From: Bacteroides congonensis
Lineage (GTDB): Bacteria; Bacteroidota; Bacteroidia; Bacteroidales; Bacteroidaceae
Length of the DNA: 64,000 nt
NCBI RefSeq assembly: GCF_900130125.1
Contig: NZ_FQXY01000010.1
Coordinates: 186,001 to 250,000 of the forward strand
Direction: 5' to 3'
This document shows, piece after piece, positions 7,824 to 17,746 of this stretch. Made by a program: the position numbers and the translations under genes. Under the pieces are notes generated by a model. That model worked only from the letters and a program-made list of their open reading frames with translations. It was not told the DNA's origin and made no database searches. Positions within the stretch are counted from its first letter, which is position 1; each line of letters begins with the position of its first letter.

Positions 7824-10094
7824 TTATTCGTTTATCTTGTTCAGAACAACCGGTCTGTTTGCCGGAGCTTTACCAAAATTCTTATTGGGTTTCTTTCCCA
7901 TCACAAACTTTAAAGTGCTGCCATTGATTATATCGTCGTATGTGATATAGCTCTTATTATAGGGCTTACCGTTCAAGTAAACCTTTTGGATATAAATATT
8001 TTCTTTGTTATTGTCGGGGGCTTCTACTGTAAATGTCTTGCCGCCACGTACTTTCATTTCGACTTTCTTAAAGCACGGACTGCCGAAAACAAATATACCG
8101 TCTGACGGATTCACCTGGTAAAGTCCCATGGATGAAAGAAGATACCAGGCAGACATTTGACCGCAATCTTCATTGCCGATGATTCCGTCCGGTTTATCCG
8201 TATAGAATTCATCCATGATGAAACGGACTTTCTCTGCCGTTTTCCATTGTTCGCCGGCATACGCATACAGGTAGGCAACATGATGGCTCGGTTCGTTTCC
8301 ATGTGCGTATTGACCGATAAGCCCGGTAATGTCACTGGATGCACCTTCACCCATGCTGTCATTGTTGGTGAAGAAGTTATCGAGTTTTGCAGTAAACGGT
8401 TTGTCGCCGCCGAATAACCCGATTAGTCCATACGGGTCTTGCGGAGCGAAGAATGTGTATTGCCAGCCATTACCCTCGCAGAAGTCTCCGACGGTGTGGA
8501 TGGAACGTGCCGGATCATAAGGAGTGCGCCAGGAGCCGTCTTCCAACTTCGGGCGGATGAAATGGATGGATGAGTCGAAGTAGTTCTTATAGTAATGTGC
8601 ACGTCTTGCGTAAGTTGCCGCATCTTCGTACTTTCCCATTTTATGCGCCATGGCGGCAATGCCCCAGTCATCTACTGCATATTCCATGGCTATCGAAGTA
8701 GCTTCATGAACTTTGTCGGCAGGGATATATTCTTTTTCCAATACATGGGGGATGCCTTTCTGTTTCTCATAGGTGGCAGTCGCTTTCATTGCCTGCAATG
8801 CTTCTTCCGCATCGAATCCGGTAAAGCCTTTCAGATAGGCATCGGCAATCACCGGAACGGAGCTATAACCCGGCATGCAATTTGTTTCGCCACTCATCAA
8901 AGGCCATATAGGAAGTTTGTCCTGTTGGTGATAAATGGAAAGCATGGAGTTGACCACCTTGTCTACCATTTCGGGCTGAACGATAGTCATCAGAGGATGT
9001 AAGGCACGGTAGGTATCCCACAAAGAAAGGGTGGTATAGTTGGCTTTCTTCGGGTCAGTGTAAATCATATCATTCATCCCTCTGTATTCTCCGTTTACGT
9101 CACAATAGAGCGTAGGAGCAATCATGGTATGATAATGTGCGGTATAGAAAATACGTTTGGCTGGTTCGTTGTCCGTTTCGACGCTCATTCTTGCGAGTTG
9201 CTTATTCCATCGGTCGGCACTCATTTTTACTGTTTTGTCAAAGTCCCAGTGGGAAAGTTCCGCTTGTAGGTTCATGAGAGCGTTGGCACAGCTAACGGAA
9301 GAAATAGCTACTTTAACCTTTACTTCTTTTTCATAGCCGAAAGTGAGGACGCTTTTTACGGACGCTACTTTCAGTTGGTTCCAAGGTTTCGGAGTGTTAT
9401 CATCGTAGGCAATAAACTGCTCTATCTTCTTGTCACTCTTCAGTACAAAATAAACTTTTCGGGAAGGGCTCCAACCTCTTACATAGCGGTAGCCTTCTAC
9501 TGTATAATCGTCTATCTTGCGGATATAACTATCGTAAGCGTTCGAGCCGTTCCCTTCACGCAAGTCAATCAATATAGAAGCAGGTTTGCCGTCGGGGTAT
9601 GTGTAGCGATGGAAGCCTACACGGTCTGTTGCTGTCAGTTCCGCTTTGATGTCATAACGGTCGAGAAGCAAGGAGTAATATTCGGGACGGGCTATCTCGT
9701 TGTCATGCGAATAACGGGAAGCATAGCCGTCACGTATATCATCCTGATTGCCTCTGGGAGTGCGGATTTCATTCAACGGCATAATGAGAATATCGCCCAA
9801 ATCGGTACATCCCGTACCGCTCAGATGAGTATGGGAGAAACCTATCAGGATGCTGTCGGAGTAATGATAACCAGAGCACCAGTCCCAGCCTTTATGGATA
9901 TTGTTAGGGCCGAGCTGCACCATTCCGTAAGGAACACTCGTCCCTACAAATACATGACCATGATAGCCAGAGCCGATGAAAGGGTCGACATACCGGAGCA
10001 GTCCTTCACTCTTTGAATAATCCCGTTGTGCAACTCCGTTTCCCGCTGCAAGTAAAAAGCAGGAAGTAAGCGCGAGTAGTTTAAATGCCTTCAT
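7824..10094 (-). CDS. GH92 family alpha-mannosidase (canonical catalytic Glu)
   Basis: This 756-aa protein has a signal peptide ending near GVAQ (about residue 22) and full-length GH92 architecture: an N-terminal beta-sandwich beginning VDPFIGSG, then an (alpha/alpha)6 barrel. The motif AHGNEPSHH retains the catalytic-acid Glu601, and GNEDCGQMSAWY supplies the catalytic-base region. The early block GFSHTHLSGTGC is typical of alpha-1,2/1,3-active members, though linkage cannot be fixed from sequence. It is read opposite to the mannan operon from its own promoter and would trim mannose side chains. It is intact and of normal length. Confidence 0.94.
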   Translation of the reverse strand: MKAFKLLALTSCFLLAAGNGVAQRDYSKSEGLLRYVDPFIGSGYHGHVFVGTSVPYGMVQLGPNNIHKGWDWCSGYHYSDSILIGFSHTHLSGTGCTDLGDILIMPLNEIRTPRGNQDDIRDGYASRYSHDNEIARPEYYSLLLDRYDIKAELTATDRVGFHRYTYPDGKPASILIDLREGNGSNAYDSYIRKIDDYTVEGYRYVRGWSPSRKVYFVLKSDKKIEQFIAYDDNTPKPWNQLKVASVKSVLTFGYEKEVKVKVAISSVSCANALMNLQAELSHWDFDKTVKMSADRWNKQLARMSVETDNEPAKRIFYTAHYHTMIAPTLYCDVNGEYRGMNDMIYTDPKKANYTTLSLWDTYRALHPLMTIVQPEMVDKVVNSMLSIYHQQDKLPIWPLMSGETNCMPGYSSVPVIADAYLKGFTGFDAEEALQAMKATATYEKQKGIPHVLEKEYIPADKVHEATSIAMEYAVDDWGIAAMAHKMGKYEDAATYARRAHYYKNYFDSSIHFIRPKLEDGSWRTPYDPARSIHTVGDFCEGNGWQYTFFAPQDPYGLIGLFGGDKPFTAKLDNFFTNNDSMGEGASSDITGLIGQYAHGNEPSHHVAYLYAYAGEQWKTAEKVRFIMDEFYTDKPDGIIGNEDCGQMSAWYLLSSMGLYQVNPSDGIFVFGSPCFKKVEMKVRGGKTFTVEAPDNNKENIYIQKVYLNGKPYNKSYITYDDIINGSTLKFVMGKKPNKNFGKAPANRPVVLNKINE

Positions 10095-10141
10095 TCGTAT
10101 TTTTCTTTGGTAGATTTGAATATAGTAATTAGCGAATGATG

Positions 10142-10149
10142 CAAATATA
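10142..10149 (-). promoter_or_regulatory. Promoter -7 box for GH92
   Basis: The minus strand reads TATATTTG here, matching the Bacteroides TAnnTTTG -7 element about 50 bp before the GH92 start. No convincing -33 TTTG is seen. Confidence 0.5.
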
Positions 10150-10230
10150 ACAGGTATTGGGGAATTTACCGGCTGTCACAGGAATTAACTGGAGAGATGG
10201 CAGACAGATTTACTCTTTTGGCAAAAAGAA

Positions 10231-10267
10231 AAAGGATTTGCACTGATTAAAACAGTTCAAATCCTTT
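10231..10267 (-). terminator. Terminator of the tetR-fabG-rluA operon
   Basis: A stem between AAAGGATTTGCACTG (10231-10245) and CAGTTCAAATCCTTT (10253-10267), with minor mismatches, overlaps the stop codon of the pseudouridine synthase. On the minus strand it is followed by a T-rich run. Confidence 0.7.
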
Positions 10268-10918
10268 CCATAAATTTCCTTCGGGAAGAGGAGCTTCAAG
10301 CTCTATCAGTTCCTTGGATACCGGATGCGTGAACCGCACCCTTCGGGCGTGCAGGCAAATGCTGCCATCAGGATTGGAACGCGGAGAACCATATTTCAAG
10401 TCTCCTTTAATGGGGCATCCCATCTTTGCCAACTGGCAACGAATCTGATGATGGCGTCCGGTTTTCAAATCGACTTCGAGCAAGTAATAAATCTCCGAAC
10501 GGCCGATTAAGCGGTAATCCAAAACCGCCTTCTTGCTTTTCGGCACTTCTTTATCGTACGCATAACTCTTGTTCTGCTTCTCATTGCGTACCAAGAAATG
10601 TACCAGTTCGCCTTCCGTTTCTTTCGGAGCGTTCTTAACGACTGCCCAATAGGTCTTCTTCACCTCACTGGTACGGAACATCTCATTGAGACGGGTCAGT
10701 GCCTTACTCGTTTTTGCAAATATGACAAGGCCGCTTACGGGGCGGTCCAGCCGGTGTGTCACACCGATGAAAACATTACCGGGTTTCTGATACTTCTCTT
10801 TCAGATACTGCTTTACAGTTTCCGAAAGCGGTGTATCGCCCGTCTTGTCTGCCTGGACAATCTCGGAAGCGGTCTTGTTGACTACAATGATATGGTTGTC
10901 TTCGTATACAACAGTCAT
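10247..10918 (-). CDS. RluA-family RNA pseudouridine synthase
   Basis: The 223-aa protein carries the RluA catalytic motif HRLDRPVSG with the catalytic Asp, and the later GRHHQIR and HARRV blocks that close the active site. It lacks an N-terminal S4 domain, so it is a short RluA/TruC-like member that isomerises uridine in rRNA or tRNA. The exact target site cannot be assigned. It starts 9 bp after the fabG stop and is the last gene of a three-gene operon. Confidence 0.88.
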   Translation of the reverse strand: MTVVYEDNHIIVVNKTASEIVQADKTGDTPLSETVKQYLKEKYQKPGNVFIGVTHRLDRPVSGLVIFAKTSKALTRLNEMFRTSEVKKTYWAVVKNAPKETEGELVHFLVRNEKQNKSYAYDKEVPKSKKAVLDYRLIGRSEIYYLLEVDLKTGRHHQIRCQLAKMGCPIKGDLKYGSPRSNPDGSICLHARRVRFTHPVSKELIELEAPLPEGNLWKGFELF

Positions 10919-10927
10919 TCTGTCCGA

Positions 10928-11674
10928 TTACATATTCATACCACCATCTACCTGAATCACCTGTCCGGATACGTAAGAAGACATATCGGAAGCAAGGAAG
11001 GTAGCGATGTTTGCCACATCTTCAGGAGTACCACCACGACGCAAAGGAATTTTCTTTGCCCATTCAGCTCTAACTTCGTCAGAAAGAGCGGCAGTCATGT
11101 CTGTCAGGATGAATCCCGGAGCGATAGCGTTGGCACGGATGCCGCGAGAACCGAGTTCCTGTGCGATAGACTTCGCCAATGCAATCATACCGGCTTTGGA
11201 AGCTGCATAGTTAGCTTGTCCCGCATTACCGTGAACACCTACTACGGATGCCATATTGATAATGCTACCTGCTTTCTGACGCATCATGACAGGTGTACAA
11301 GCGTGGATGAAGTTGAACGCTGACTTCAGGTTCACGTTGATGACCATATCCCACTGCTGTTCACTCATACGCATCATCAAGCCGTCACGGGTGATACCGG
11401 CATTGTTTACCAGAATATCAATGCGTCCGAAGTCCTTATGGATTTCTTCTACGACTTTGGCTGTATCTTCAAAGTTAGCCGCATTGGAAGCATAACCTTT
11501 GGCTTTCACGCCCATTGCTTCAAGTTCTTTGGCTGTATTTTCTGCATTTTCGTCAATGACAAGGTCAGTAAATGCGATGTTTGCGCCTTCGGCAGCAAAC
11601 TTCAGAGCGATAGCCTTACCAATACCGCGGGCAGCACCGGTTACAATGGCTGTTTTTCCGTCTAATAATCCCAT
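10928..11674 (-). CDS. fabG: 3-oxoacyl-[acyl-carrier-protein] reductase
   Basis: FabG reduces 3-oxoacyl-ACP to 3-hydroxyacyl-ACP with NADPH in fatty-acid elongation. The 248-aa short-chain dehydrogenase has the cofactor motif TGAARGIGKAIA near the N-terminus, NNAGITRDGLMMRM, the catalytic Ser in NMASVVG, and the YAASKAG Tyr/Lys pair. The C-terminus (GQVIQVDGGMNM) is characteristic of true FabG rather than generic dehydrogenases. It lies 16 bp downstream of a TetR-family gene and 9 bp before the pseudouridine synthase. Confidence 0.95.
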   Translation of the reverse strand: MGLLDGKTAIVTGAARGIGKAIALKFAAEGANIAFTDLVIDENAENTAKELEAMGVKAKGYASNAANFEDTAKVVEEIHKDFGRIDILVNNAGITRDGLMMRMSEQQWDMVINVNLKSAFNFIHACTPVMMRQKAGSIINMASVVGVHGNAGQANYAASKAGMIALAKSIAQELGSRGIRANAIAPGFILTDMTAALSDEVRAEWAKKIPLRRGGTPEDVANIATFLASDMSSYVSGQVIQVDGGMNM

Positions 11675-11690
11675 ACTAAAAGTTATTTAA

Positions 11691-12281
11691 TTAAATTTCT
11701 GTTCTATGCAGTGCGCCAAACACAATGTTGGACACATATCTGTTTCTTGTTTCTTCATCCAGATGCGCGCCTATATGACCGCGGATATAAGGCACTTCAA
11801 TTCCCTTCACGCAATAATGTATCAAATCGGCTGTCATCTCCACATCGTCAATGTGGAACACTCCCTTTGCCTGCCCTTCCAAAAGAACCGCCTTAAAGAG
11901 TTGTACTTCCTTCGCATCGAATTTCTTACGTACTTTCTCTACGCGCCAAATATCACGGAAGAAGTAAGCACGCAACGTCCCGTTCCGGTAAACGACTTCT
12001 TTCACCGCATCCAGCCGGGTATATATCAATTCCAGCAGCTTTTCATCCGGAGAGATATTCTTTTCCGACACCCGCTTCATCATATCCGACAGGATATCCA
12101 GTTCTGATTCTACAACAGCCAGATAGATTTCATCCTTGCTCTTAAAATAGGTATATAGAGTCCTTCTACCTTTTTTAGAAGCAAGAGCGATATCGTTCAT
12201 AGTCGTGTTCTCCACTCCCATCTTCGCAAAAAGCTGACGGGCAACATCTACTAATTTGGCTTTTGTCTTGGATACGGTCAT
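11691..12281 (-). CDS. TetR/AcrR-family transcriptional regulator
   Basis: A 196-aa one-component regulator. The N-terminal helix-turn-helix (about residues 25-50, TTMNDIALASKKGRRTLYTY) is a typical TetR DNA-binding domain, and the rest is the helical ligand-binding and dimerisation domain. It is first in the operon with fabG, so it may sense an acyl compound and control fatty-acid synthesis; that is an inference from position only. Confidence 0.9.
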   Translation of the reverse strand: MTVSKTKAKLVDVARQLFAKMGVENTTMNDIALASKKGRRTLYTYFKSKDEIYLAVVESELDILSDMMKRVSEKNISPDEKLLELIYTRLDAVKEVVYRNGTLRAYFFRDIWRVEKVRKKFDAKEVQLFKAVLLEGQAKGVFHIDDVEMTADLIHYCVKGIEVPYIRGHIGAHLDEETRNRYVSNIVFGALHRTEI

Positions 12282-12315
12282 AGGTTACAAATTGCACATT
12301 GCTGAATATTTTGAG

Positions 12316-12323
12316 CAAAAGTA
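12316..12323 (-). promoter_or_regulatory. Promoter -7 box for tetR-fabG-rluA
   Basis: The minus strand reads TACTTTTG about 35 bp before the tetR start, with CTTG about 20 bp further upstream as a weak -33 element. Confidence 0.55.
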
Positions 12324-12473
12324 ATTCTTTTCTTTAGACCATACAAGAAAACACACAGAATATTAACATTTGTATATTAATAGGTACTAAAAAAAAGTTC
12401 CACTATTACCCTACTCATTTTCAGCCACATAAGAGAAAACCGATTATTTATTAGAAAAATATCCTGCAAATAA

Positions 12474-12504
12474 TTTGTTTATTCCAAATAATGCCGTACC
12501 TTTG
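12474..12504 (+). promoter_or_regulatory. Promoter of the initiator tRNA gene
   Basis: TTTG at 12474-12477 and TACCTTTG at 12497-12504 are separated by exactly 19 bp, a full match to the Bacteroides sigma-ABfr consensus, 14 bp before the tRNA. Confidence 0.85.
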
Positions 12505-12518
12505 CACCCGTTAAACAT

Positions 12519-12591
<73 letters not shown>

Positions 12592-12599
12592 CTAAGATA

Positions 12600-12633
12600 A
12601 AGAAGAACCGCAGAAATGCGGTTCTTCTTTTTT
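12600..12633 (+). terminator. Rho-independent terminator after tRNA-fMet
   Basis: AAGAAGAACCGCA (12600-12612), a GAAA loop and TGCGGTTCTTCTT (12617-12629) form a perfect 13-bp stem followed by a T run. The remaining 12634-12773 has no gene; an 11-bp direct repeat TATCAACAAGG occurs at 12678-12688 and 12758-12768. Confidence 0.93.
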
Positions 12634-12773
12634 ATGACAACTCTTCTTTACTAGCGTTATTCACAAACTACTTCAATTATCAACAAGGATACCAACAAAG
12701 TTATTAACAGGTTAATTTATTAGCAATAAGCATATTAAGTATATTCGATCATTTTCTATCAACAAGGTATGGT

Positions 12774-14045
12774 TTAGTTATTCACAGCTCCGGTTCTCGT
12801 TGAAAACAAATCCGAAGAGAGCATTCTAGTATTATACCTAATCAATGCTTCCAAGAAATAATAATCAGCATATATTAATGGCACATCCACTTCGTTATCC
12901 CCAGGAAGATTACCAACACTATGTTTTAAAATAAAATTGTGGTTCTCATTTTCTTTCGCTCTATAATAATCTGTACTTAGATTATTTAATATTTTTATGG
13001 CTGCATTGTAATAAGTTTGTTTCTTATCTACATCAGAAACATAACCACACAACTCAAATAAAGCAGAAGCTACAATACATGCTGCCGAAACATCACGGGG
13101 AATCATACTATAATCAGAGGGCTTGTATTCAAAATCAGGATTAAATCCTTCCTCGCCGACATTAAAATCCCAATACGGGATACCATCATCGGGAAGACTT
13201 TTATGATTCAGAAAAAAGTCAGCCATATTTATAGCAGTCCGTAGAAAACGTTCATCTCTAGTATATCTATAAACCATAGTAAACGAATAAACTCCCCATG
13301 CCTGTCCACGAGCCCAAGTAGAATTATCTGCAAACCCTTGAGCCGTCTGTCGGTGTAATACATCCCCAGTGTCGGGATCATAGTTTACTACATGATAACA
13401 ACTAAAGTCCGCCCGAATCTGATTCTTCATCGTTTTCTCGGCATGACTTACTGCTATATTCCAATATACAGAATCGTTAGTAGCCTGAGTGGCCCAAAAT
13501 AATAATTCCAGATTCATCATATTATCAATTATCACAGGATATTTCCAAGCATTCTTTCCCCCAACCGACATTCTTGCATTCCACGATTGGATGCACCCTA
13601 CATTATATGAGTACCGCTTACATAACGACTTGGCAGATTGAACAAGTATAGGAATATATTCAGGATTAGCAGTCAGACGAAAACCATTGCCATAGCTGCA
13701 ATACATCATAAATCCGACATCATGATGCCCTACAAAATACTGAATATCCTTCAGACTATCAGTCCATTTCATTGCTTCATCTTTCCAACTATTATTCTTT
13801 GTATACTCATACAAATACCATAATGCACCCGGCCAAAAACCAGATGTCCAGTCTTCAGCCGGCACGCACCACAATCTATCTTGTTTCACCGTACGAGGAA
13901 AACAATTTATATCCATAGCTTTATTTAGCATATTCCAGTATTGACTTTCTGCCAGTTCAAAATTCTTTTTTACCATAACCTGGCATTTACCTTCCCATAT
14001 AATGGCAAAAAAAGCCAAAAATATAATCGTCAGTTTTATTTTCAT
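12774..14045 (-). CDS. GH88 unsaturated glucuronyl hydrolase
   Basis: GH88 enzymes remove the 4,5-unsaturated uronic acid left at the non-reducing end by polysaccharide lyases, by hydrating the double bond. The 423-aa protein begins at the ATG at 14045, chosen because a signal peptide (MKIKLTIIFLAFFAIIWEGKCQ) starts there 13 bp after the preceding stop; an upstream ATG at 14072 would put nine polar residues before it. Hallmarks are EDWTSGFWPGALW with Asp65, VIIDNMMNLELL with the presumed catalytic Asp174, and DNSTWARGQAWG. It is the last gene of the polyuronate locus, directly after the heparinase-like gene. The unsaturated GlcA versus unsaturated ManA/IdoA preference is not readable from sequence. 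Confidence 0.93.
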   Translation of the reverse strand: MKIKLTIIFLAFFAIIWEGKCQVMVKKNFELAESQYWNMLNKAMDINCFPRTVKQDRLWCVPAEDWTSGFWPGALWYLYEYTKNNSWKDEAMKWTDSLKDIQYFVGHHDVGFMMYCSYGNGFRLTANPEYIPILVQSAKSLCKRYSYNVGCIQSWNARMSVGGKNAWKYPVIIDNMMNLELLFWATQATNDSVYWNIAVSHAEKTMKNQIRADFSCYHVVNYDPDTGDVLHRQTAQGFADNSTWARGQAWGVYSFTMVYRYTRDERFLRTAINMADFFLNHKSLPDDGIPYWDFNVGEEGFNPDFEYKPSDYSMIPRDVSAACIVASALFELCGYVSDVDKKQTYYNAAIKILNNLSTDYYRAKENENHNFILKHSVGNLPGDNEVDVPLIYADYYFLEALIRYNTRMLSSDLFSTRTGAVNN

Positions 14046-14058
14046 ACATTCTATTTTT

Positions 14059-16482
14059 TTACTTTCGTTCATTAAACAATGGAAACATCAAAGGTTGCAC
14101 AGTTTTTTCTTCTTTCGTCTCCGAGATCCTGACCCATTCCCCAGGTTTTATTACAAATTCTTTGGGGAATGGTTTACGAATTATAATCCCAAATTCTTCT
14201 TTTCCTGCATTCAATACAATAATAGAATCACCAGTTTGTTGCAACACGACATCTGCCGGGTTAGAAAAATGAAAAGCAAATATCTTATCATGATAGTCTG
14301 AAGCTCCCCATATTCCTATATTTACAGAATTAACATACACCTGACTCTGCCTTATGACTATCCCTTTAGCATTTACACTAACATCACCCACCAGAGCTGA
14401 TTGATAACCGAACACTGACTGATTATTCTTTTTATCCAATACTACCTCTGCAATCTCTTCATCTGTAAAAATTCTCCGTCCCCAAATTAGACGTTCTGAA
14501 CTAATATCTATATTTTCCGTATCAAACCTTGGTTTTTTATTCTTATACGGATATAAGAATGTAGAAAAAGCTGCCGGAGCCTCCTGCTTTTTACGAAAAC
14601 GCACCGTTGGAACAGGCCGGTGTTCTATGGGATACCAACCTAATAAAGGATTCTTCTGCCCTTGTATTATTTCCGTTTGCAAGTTTTCTTTGTCTATTGC
14701 ATATATACCGATTTGTATGCTATCGTTGCGTTCACTATGCACAGAATGACCGTCCGGATTCAATATGGCCGCCGGAGCATCAAGATGAAAATGCGCATCG
14801 AATACATGTTCTCCGTTCCCCTCCAGTTGATCAATAATCAAAGCGTAATAAGGTTTAAGATACAATACGTTCCGGATATGAGTCACTGTTGTATCCCGAT
14901 CATCCAACCATGTTTGGGGCTGGTAACTTTTCTTCGGATTATATACGTTAGTCACATATCCGTCAGTATAGCTAGAGGAAACATAATCAAATAAAGGTGT
15001 TGTGCAAAAAAAATTGTCTACCGGAGAATAGATTTCAGGAATTACCTTCTTTCGATATTGCCATTTCCCATCTACTATAATAGTATTGTGTGAAGGAGTA
15101 TTAATTGAAAAGCGTCTCCAATCAGACTGATCATAAGGATATTTCCCCGGATCAAACAATAAGTTTTTTCCCCATGCCTTTAGCACAATCTGTAACTTCT
15201 CCTGTTCAGCGTGACCAATCCCCTGCGGTCCTCCTCTAAAGAATAAAAACATACCATTATCCTTCCAGCCACTCCGCATCATATAAAATCCTGCATAATT
15301 CAGATATGTTGTAGCAGGTAGCTCTTCACCTTCCTCCCCATCTGAGACGATCCATGCCAATACCGGATCATATCCAATCTTCAAACCTTCTTTTGATATT
15401 TCTTTAATATTTTTCAGACTGGAGTCATTGGTCCTCACATGATCTCCCCATTGATCCATAAGTAAAACCGGTGCCCGATACATATCCAGTAATCTGGATG
15501 TAAATGCCTCAGGCAGTCTGATGTCGTTTATTTTAGCAATATCATATAATTGCTTATAGGTAGCAACCACCCCATAATGATAACTAGGCGATAGTTCAGC
15601 CTGCAAACCATCAGGGGGCACTACTCTTTTAATTTCATTCATATAGCGGCCAATCGCGATTACACGCCATTCTTCTGATTTTTCAAATTCCTGAAATACA
15701 CAGCCAATAGTATATAATGCAGCACACTCTGTCGTCACATGGTTTCCCGTACGAGCAGCATCTTTTAATAGTGTATTTTTAAGATGCTCTGCATGTTCAT
15801 AAATCAACTTCAAATAAAGTACATTGTCTTCTGCTGTAAACAGTACAGAATTTCGAAATGTCAAATATGCATTAAGCCATGTTCGTATTCTTATTGCTGT
15901 ATCCAGACTTCTCCAGACAGGCTTCACGGACAAAGGATTATCCTTGGCAAAGTCATACATAAACCAAATCCACTTTTTCAAATACTTTTCGTTACCCGTC
16001 TTTTGATATGCTACTACAAGTTTATTCAAAAAGTTGATACGAGACACGCAAGCATGAGTCCATTCAATTGCATAATTGGGATCACTACTCTTTCTCGGAT
16101 TAAACAACCAGTCGAAATGTTCTCCCATATATACCTGCCCTTGTACATAAGGCCGTTTGACGTTTATATCATCACAAATATAATGCATACAAACACTGTC
16201 AGCCGATATATCTGTTTCGTTTGACACCCGCCCTGCAACAAACGGCTCTTTGAACCATTTACCTGTATCAGCCAACCTTTTATATTGCAGCAAAAAAACT
16301 TTAGCGGAAGAATAATCCTTTTCTTCCACACCGGCTCTCACATTCTCCAGCCCCGGTATATCAAGTCTGAGTAAACTAAAGAACAGAGAATCGGAGCACA
16401 GCCAATCATGACCAAATATTTTGCAAGGGAGAAAACCTCCCATGCAAAATATCAGAACCAACATTTTTTTTCTCATTTTCAC
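14059..16482 (-). CDS. Heparinase II/III-superfamily polysaccharide lyase
   Basis: The 807-aa protein has a signal peptide (about residues 1-24). The N-terminal two thirds form an alpha/alpha toroid with GNHVTTECAALYTIG and PPDGLQAELSPSYHYG blocks. The C-terminal half is the heparinase II/III beta-sandwich, including GGPQGIGHAEQEKL, FDPGKYPYD and the HNTIIVDGKW motif. These are the conserved sites of lyases of families such as PL12, PL15, PL17, PL21 and PL33, acting on heparan sulfate, alginate, hyaluronan or gellan by beta-elimination; I cannot assign the family. Its ATG overlaps the upstream stop by 4 bp, so translation is probably coupled. It probably acts in the periplasm on oligosaccharides released by the PL38-like enzyme. 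Confidence 0.85.
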   Translation of the reverse strand: MKMRKKMLVLIFCMGGFLPCKIFGHDWLCSDSLFFSLLRLDIPGLENVRAGVEEKDYSSAKVFLLQYKRLADTGKWFKEPFVAGRVSNETDISADSVCMHYICDDINVKRPYVQGQVYMGEHFDWLFNPRKSSDPNYAIEWTHACVSRINFLNKLVVAYQKTGNEKYLKKWIWFMYDFAKDNPLSVKPVWRSLDTAIRIRTWLNAYLTFRNSVLFTAEDNVLYLKLIYEHAEHLKNTLLKDAARTGNHVTTECAALYTIGCVFQEFEKSEEWRVIAIGRYMNEIKRVVPPDGLQAELSPSYHYGVVATYKQLYDIAKINDIRLPEAFTSRLLDMYRAPVLLMDQWGDHVRTNDSSLKNIKEISKEGLKIGYDPVLAWIVSDGEEGEELPATTYLNYAGFYMMRSGWKDNGMFLFFRGGPQGIGHAEQEKLQIVLKAWGKNLLFDPGKYPYDQSDWRRFSINTPSHNTIIVDGKWQYRKKVIPEIYSPVDNFFCTTPLFDYVSSSYTDGYVTNVYNPKKSYQPQTWLDDRDTTVTHIRNVLYLKPYYALIIDQLEGNGEHVFDAHFHLDAPAAILNPDGHSVHSERNDSIQIGIYAIDKENLQTEIIQGQKNPLLGWYPIEHRPVPTVRFRKKQEAPAAFSTFLYPYKNKKPRFDTENIDISSERLIWGRRIFTDEEIAEVVLDKKNNQSVFGYQSALVGDVSVNAKGIVIRQSQVYVNSVNIGIWGASDYHDKIFAFHFSNPADVVLQQTGDSIIVLNAGKEEFGIIIRKPFPKEFVIKPGEWVRISETKEEKTVQPLMFPLFNERK

Positions 16483-17738
16483 AAGTTAGGATATTTAGAC
16501 ATCTTACGATCGGTCACTCTCATTAACGTTGCAAAACTCCATCCATGATGAGACACCCTGTTCCCTTTATATCCTCCAAGTACAGGTTGAAAACTACCGA
16601 CAAATGATTTATATTCATCGTTAAAATAATCATTCATAGCCTCATACAAATCTGTAGGAGCATCTTTACTTCTTACCTTATCTGTTGCAAAAGTCCAATG
16701 CGGCCACTCTGTACGATGCAACTCATAATAAAGCAAATAATCCAATGCCTTTTTTAACGATTTCTCTCCAGACTGCCATGCAAACAAGTTCACTCCAATC
16801 GTGTTATATGCCAATTGAGCTGATAATGTAATAGGCGTCAGTGCATAATAAGTATACCATAATCCATTCGCTTCTCTTCTTGTTTCATTGGGCATCGCTC
16901 CGTCTGCCGATATACATTTCGGAAGACGTGCCGGTATTCTATCAAGTTCCTCCTTTACTTTATCGTTCACTTCTAATATATGATAGGCCATAGCAGTGGC
17001 AAAAAGCCCCCAGTCTCCCCAATTATTAGATTTGGTTCTGATTAGTCGGAATGATTGCGGCAAAGCCACCGTTTGTATCCATGTCTTGAACGCGGTCTTT
17101 TCTGCAACAGTCCAAATCTCTTGTCCCAGCAACAAATCGGCGGCAATCATCATCTGTGAAATCAGATTTGCAGCAGTGAGTGCTGTTCCGGTAGCATTTC
17201 CGTCTTTATCATTTTCTGTTATCGTCGTATTTATCGTAGCCCATGCATTCAGGAAATAGATAGCCTTATTTCCATATTTCTCCTTGCCGGTCAATGCGTA
17301 TGCCAAAGCATTGGCATACGCTGCATGACTATCAAGCGCCAGTCCCTGTTTGGCATCAATATTCTCATCCTGACCATCATAAAAAGCAGGAGTATGAAAA
17401 TCTGCCACAGCTTCATGTTCTCTGTCCTGATAAGAATCGGCCAACTCGATAAGCTTATTATAAGCACTTTTCCAAGGTTCCTCTTTTTTATTGATTTGTC
17501 CGGCAACAAATTCGATCTGAGCCTGTGTATGGAATCTGGGAAATTGCGAACTTTGGGAGACTGGTACCACCAAATCACCCTCTTCCGGCTCTCCGGGCTG
17601 CTCTGGTTCATCCGGTTCGGGTTCTTTAGCATTTGCATACTCTTCTATCACAGGAATCTGAAATTCAGTACAAGATTCGAAACTAAACGATAACGCTACA
17701 ACGAGTAGTATATTAATATAAAAATAGATTACTTTCAT
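16479..17738 (-). CDS. Alginate-lyase-fold lipoprotein, PL38-like
   Basis: The 419-aa protein has an N-terminal hydrophobic segment ending in FESC (Cys23), a relaxed Bacteroidetes lipobox. A Pro/Glu-rich linker follows (about residues 38-55), suggesting surface display. The remainder is an alpha/alpha barrel with the alginate_lyase domain pattern: a DSHAAYANALAYALTGKEKY block, SNNWGDWG with Asn238-Asn239, and NETRREANGLWYTYYAL. This arrangement is most like PL38 enzymes, which cleave glucuronan or alginate; PL5 or an unclassified subfamily are alternatives. It would make the first cut outside the cell. The 4-bp overlap with the heparinase-like gene ties the two lyases together. Confidence 0.8.
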   Translation of the reverse strand: MKVIYFYINILLVVALSFSFESCTEFQIPVIEEYANAKEPEPDEPEQPGEPEEGDLVVPVSQSSQFPRFHTQAQIEFVAGQINKKEEPWKSAYNKLIELADSYQDREHEAVADFHTPAFYDGQDENIDAKQGLALDSHAAYANALAYALTGKEKYGNKAIYFLNAWATINTTITENDKDGNATGTALTAANLISQMMIAADLLLGQEIWTVAEKTAFKTWIQTVALPQSFRLIRTKSNNWGDWGLFATAMAYHILEVNDKVKEELDRIPARLPKCISADGAMPNETRREANGLWYTYYALTPITLSAQLAYNTIGVNLFAWQSGEKSLKKALDYLLYYELHRTEWPHWTFATDKVRSKDAPTDLYEAMNDYFNDEYKSFVGSFQPVLGGYKGNRVSHHGWSFATLMRVTDRKMSKYPNL

Positions 17739-17746
17739 ATATCGTA

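Noticed and set aside
12678..12768. Direct repeat TATCAACAAGG as an attachment site
   Set aside because: Both copies are on the same side of the PUL, and no integrase or matching right-hand copy near 27.2 kb was seen, so it is recorded only as an observation.
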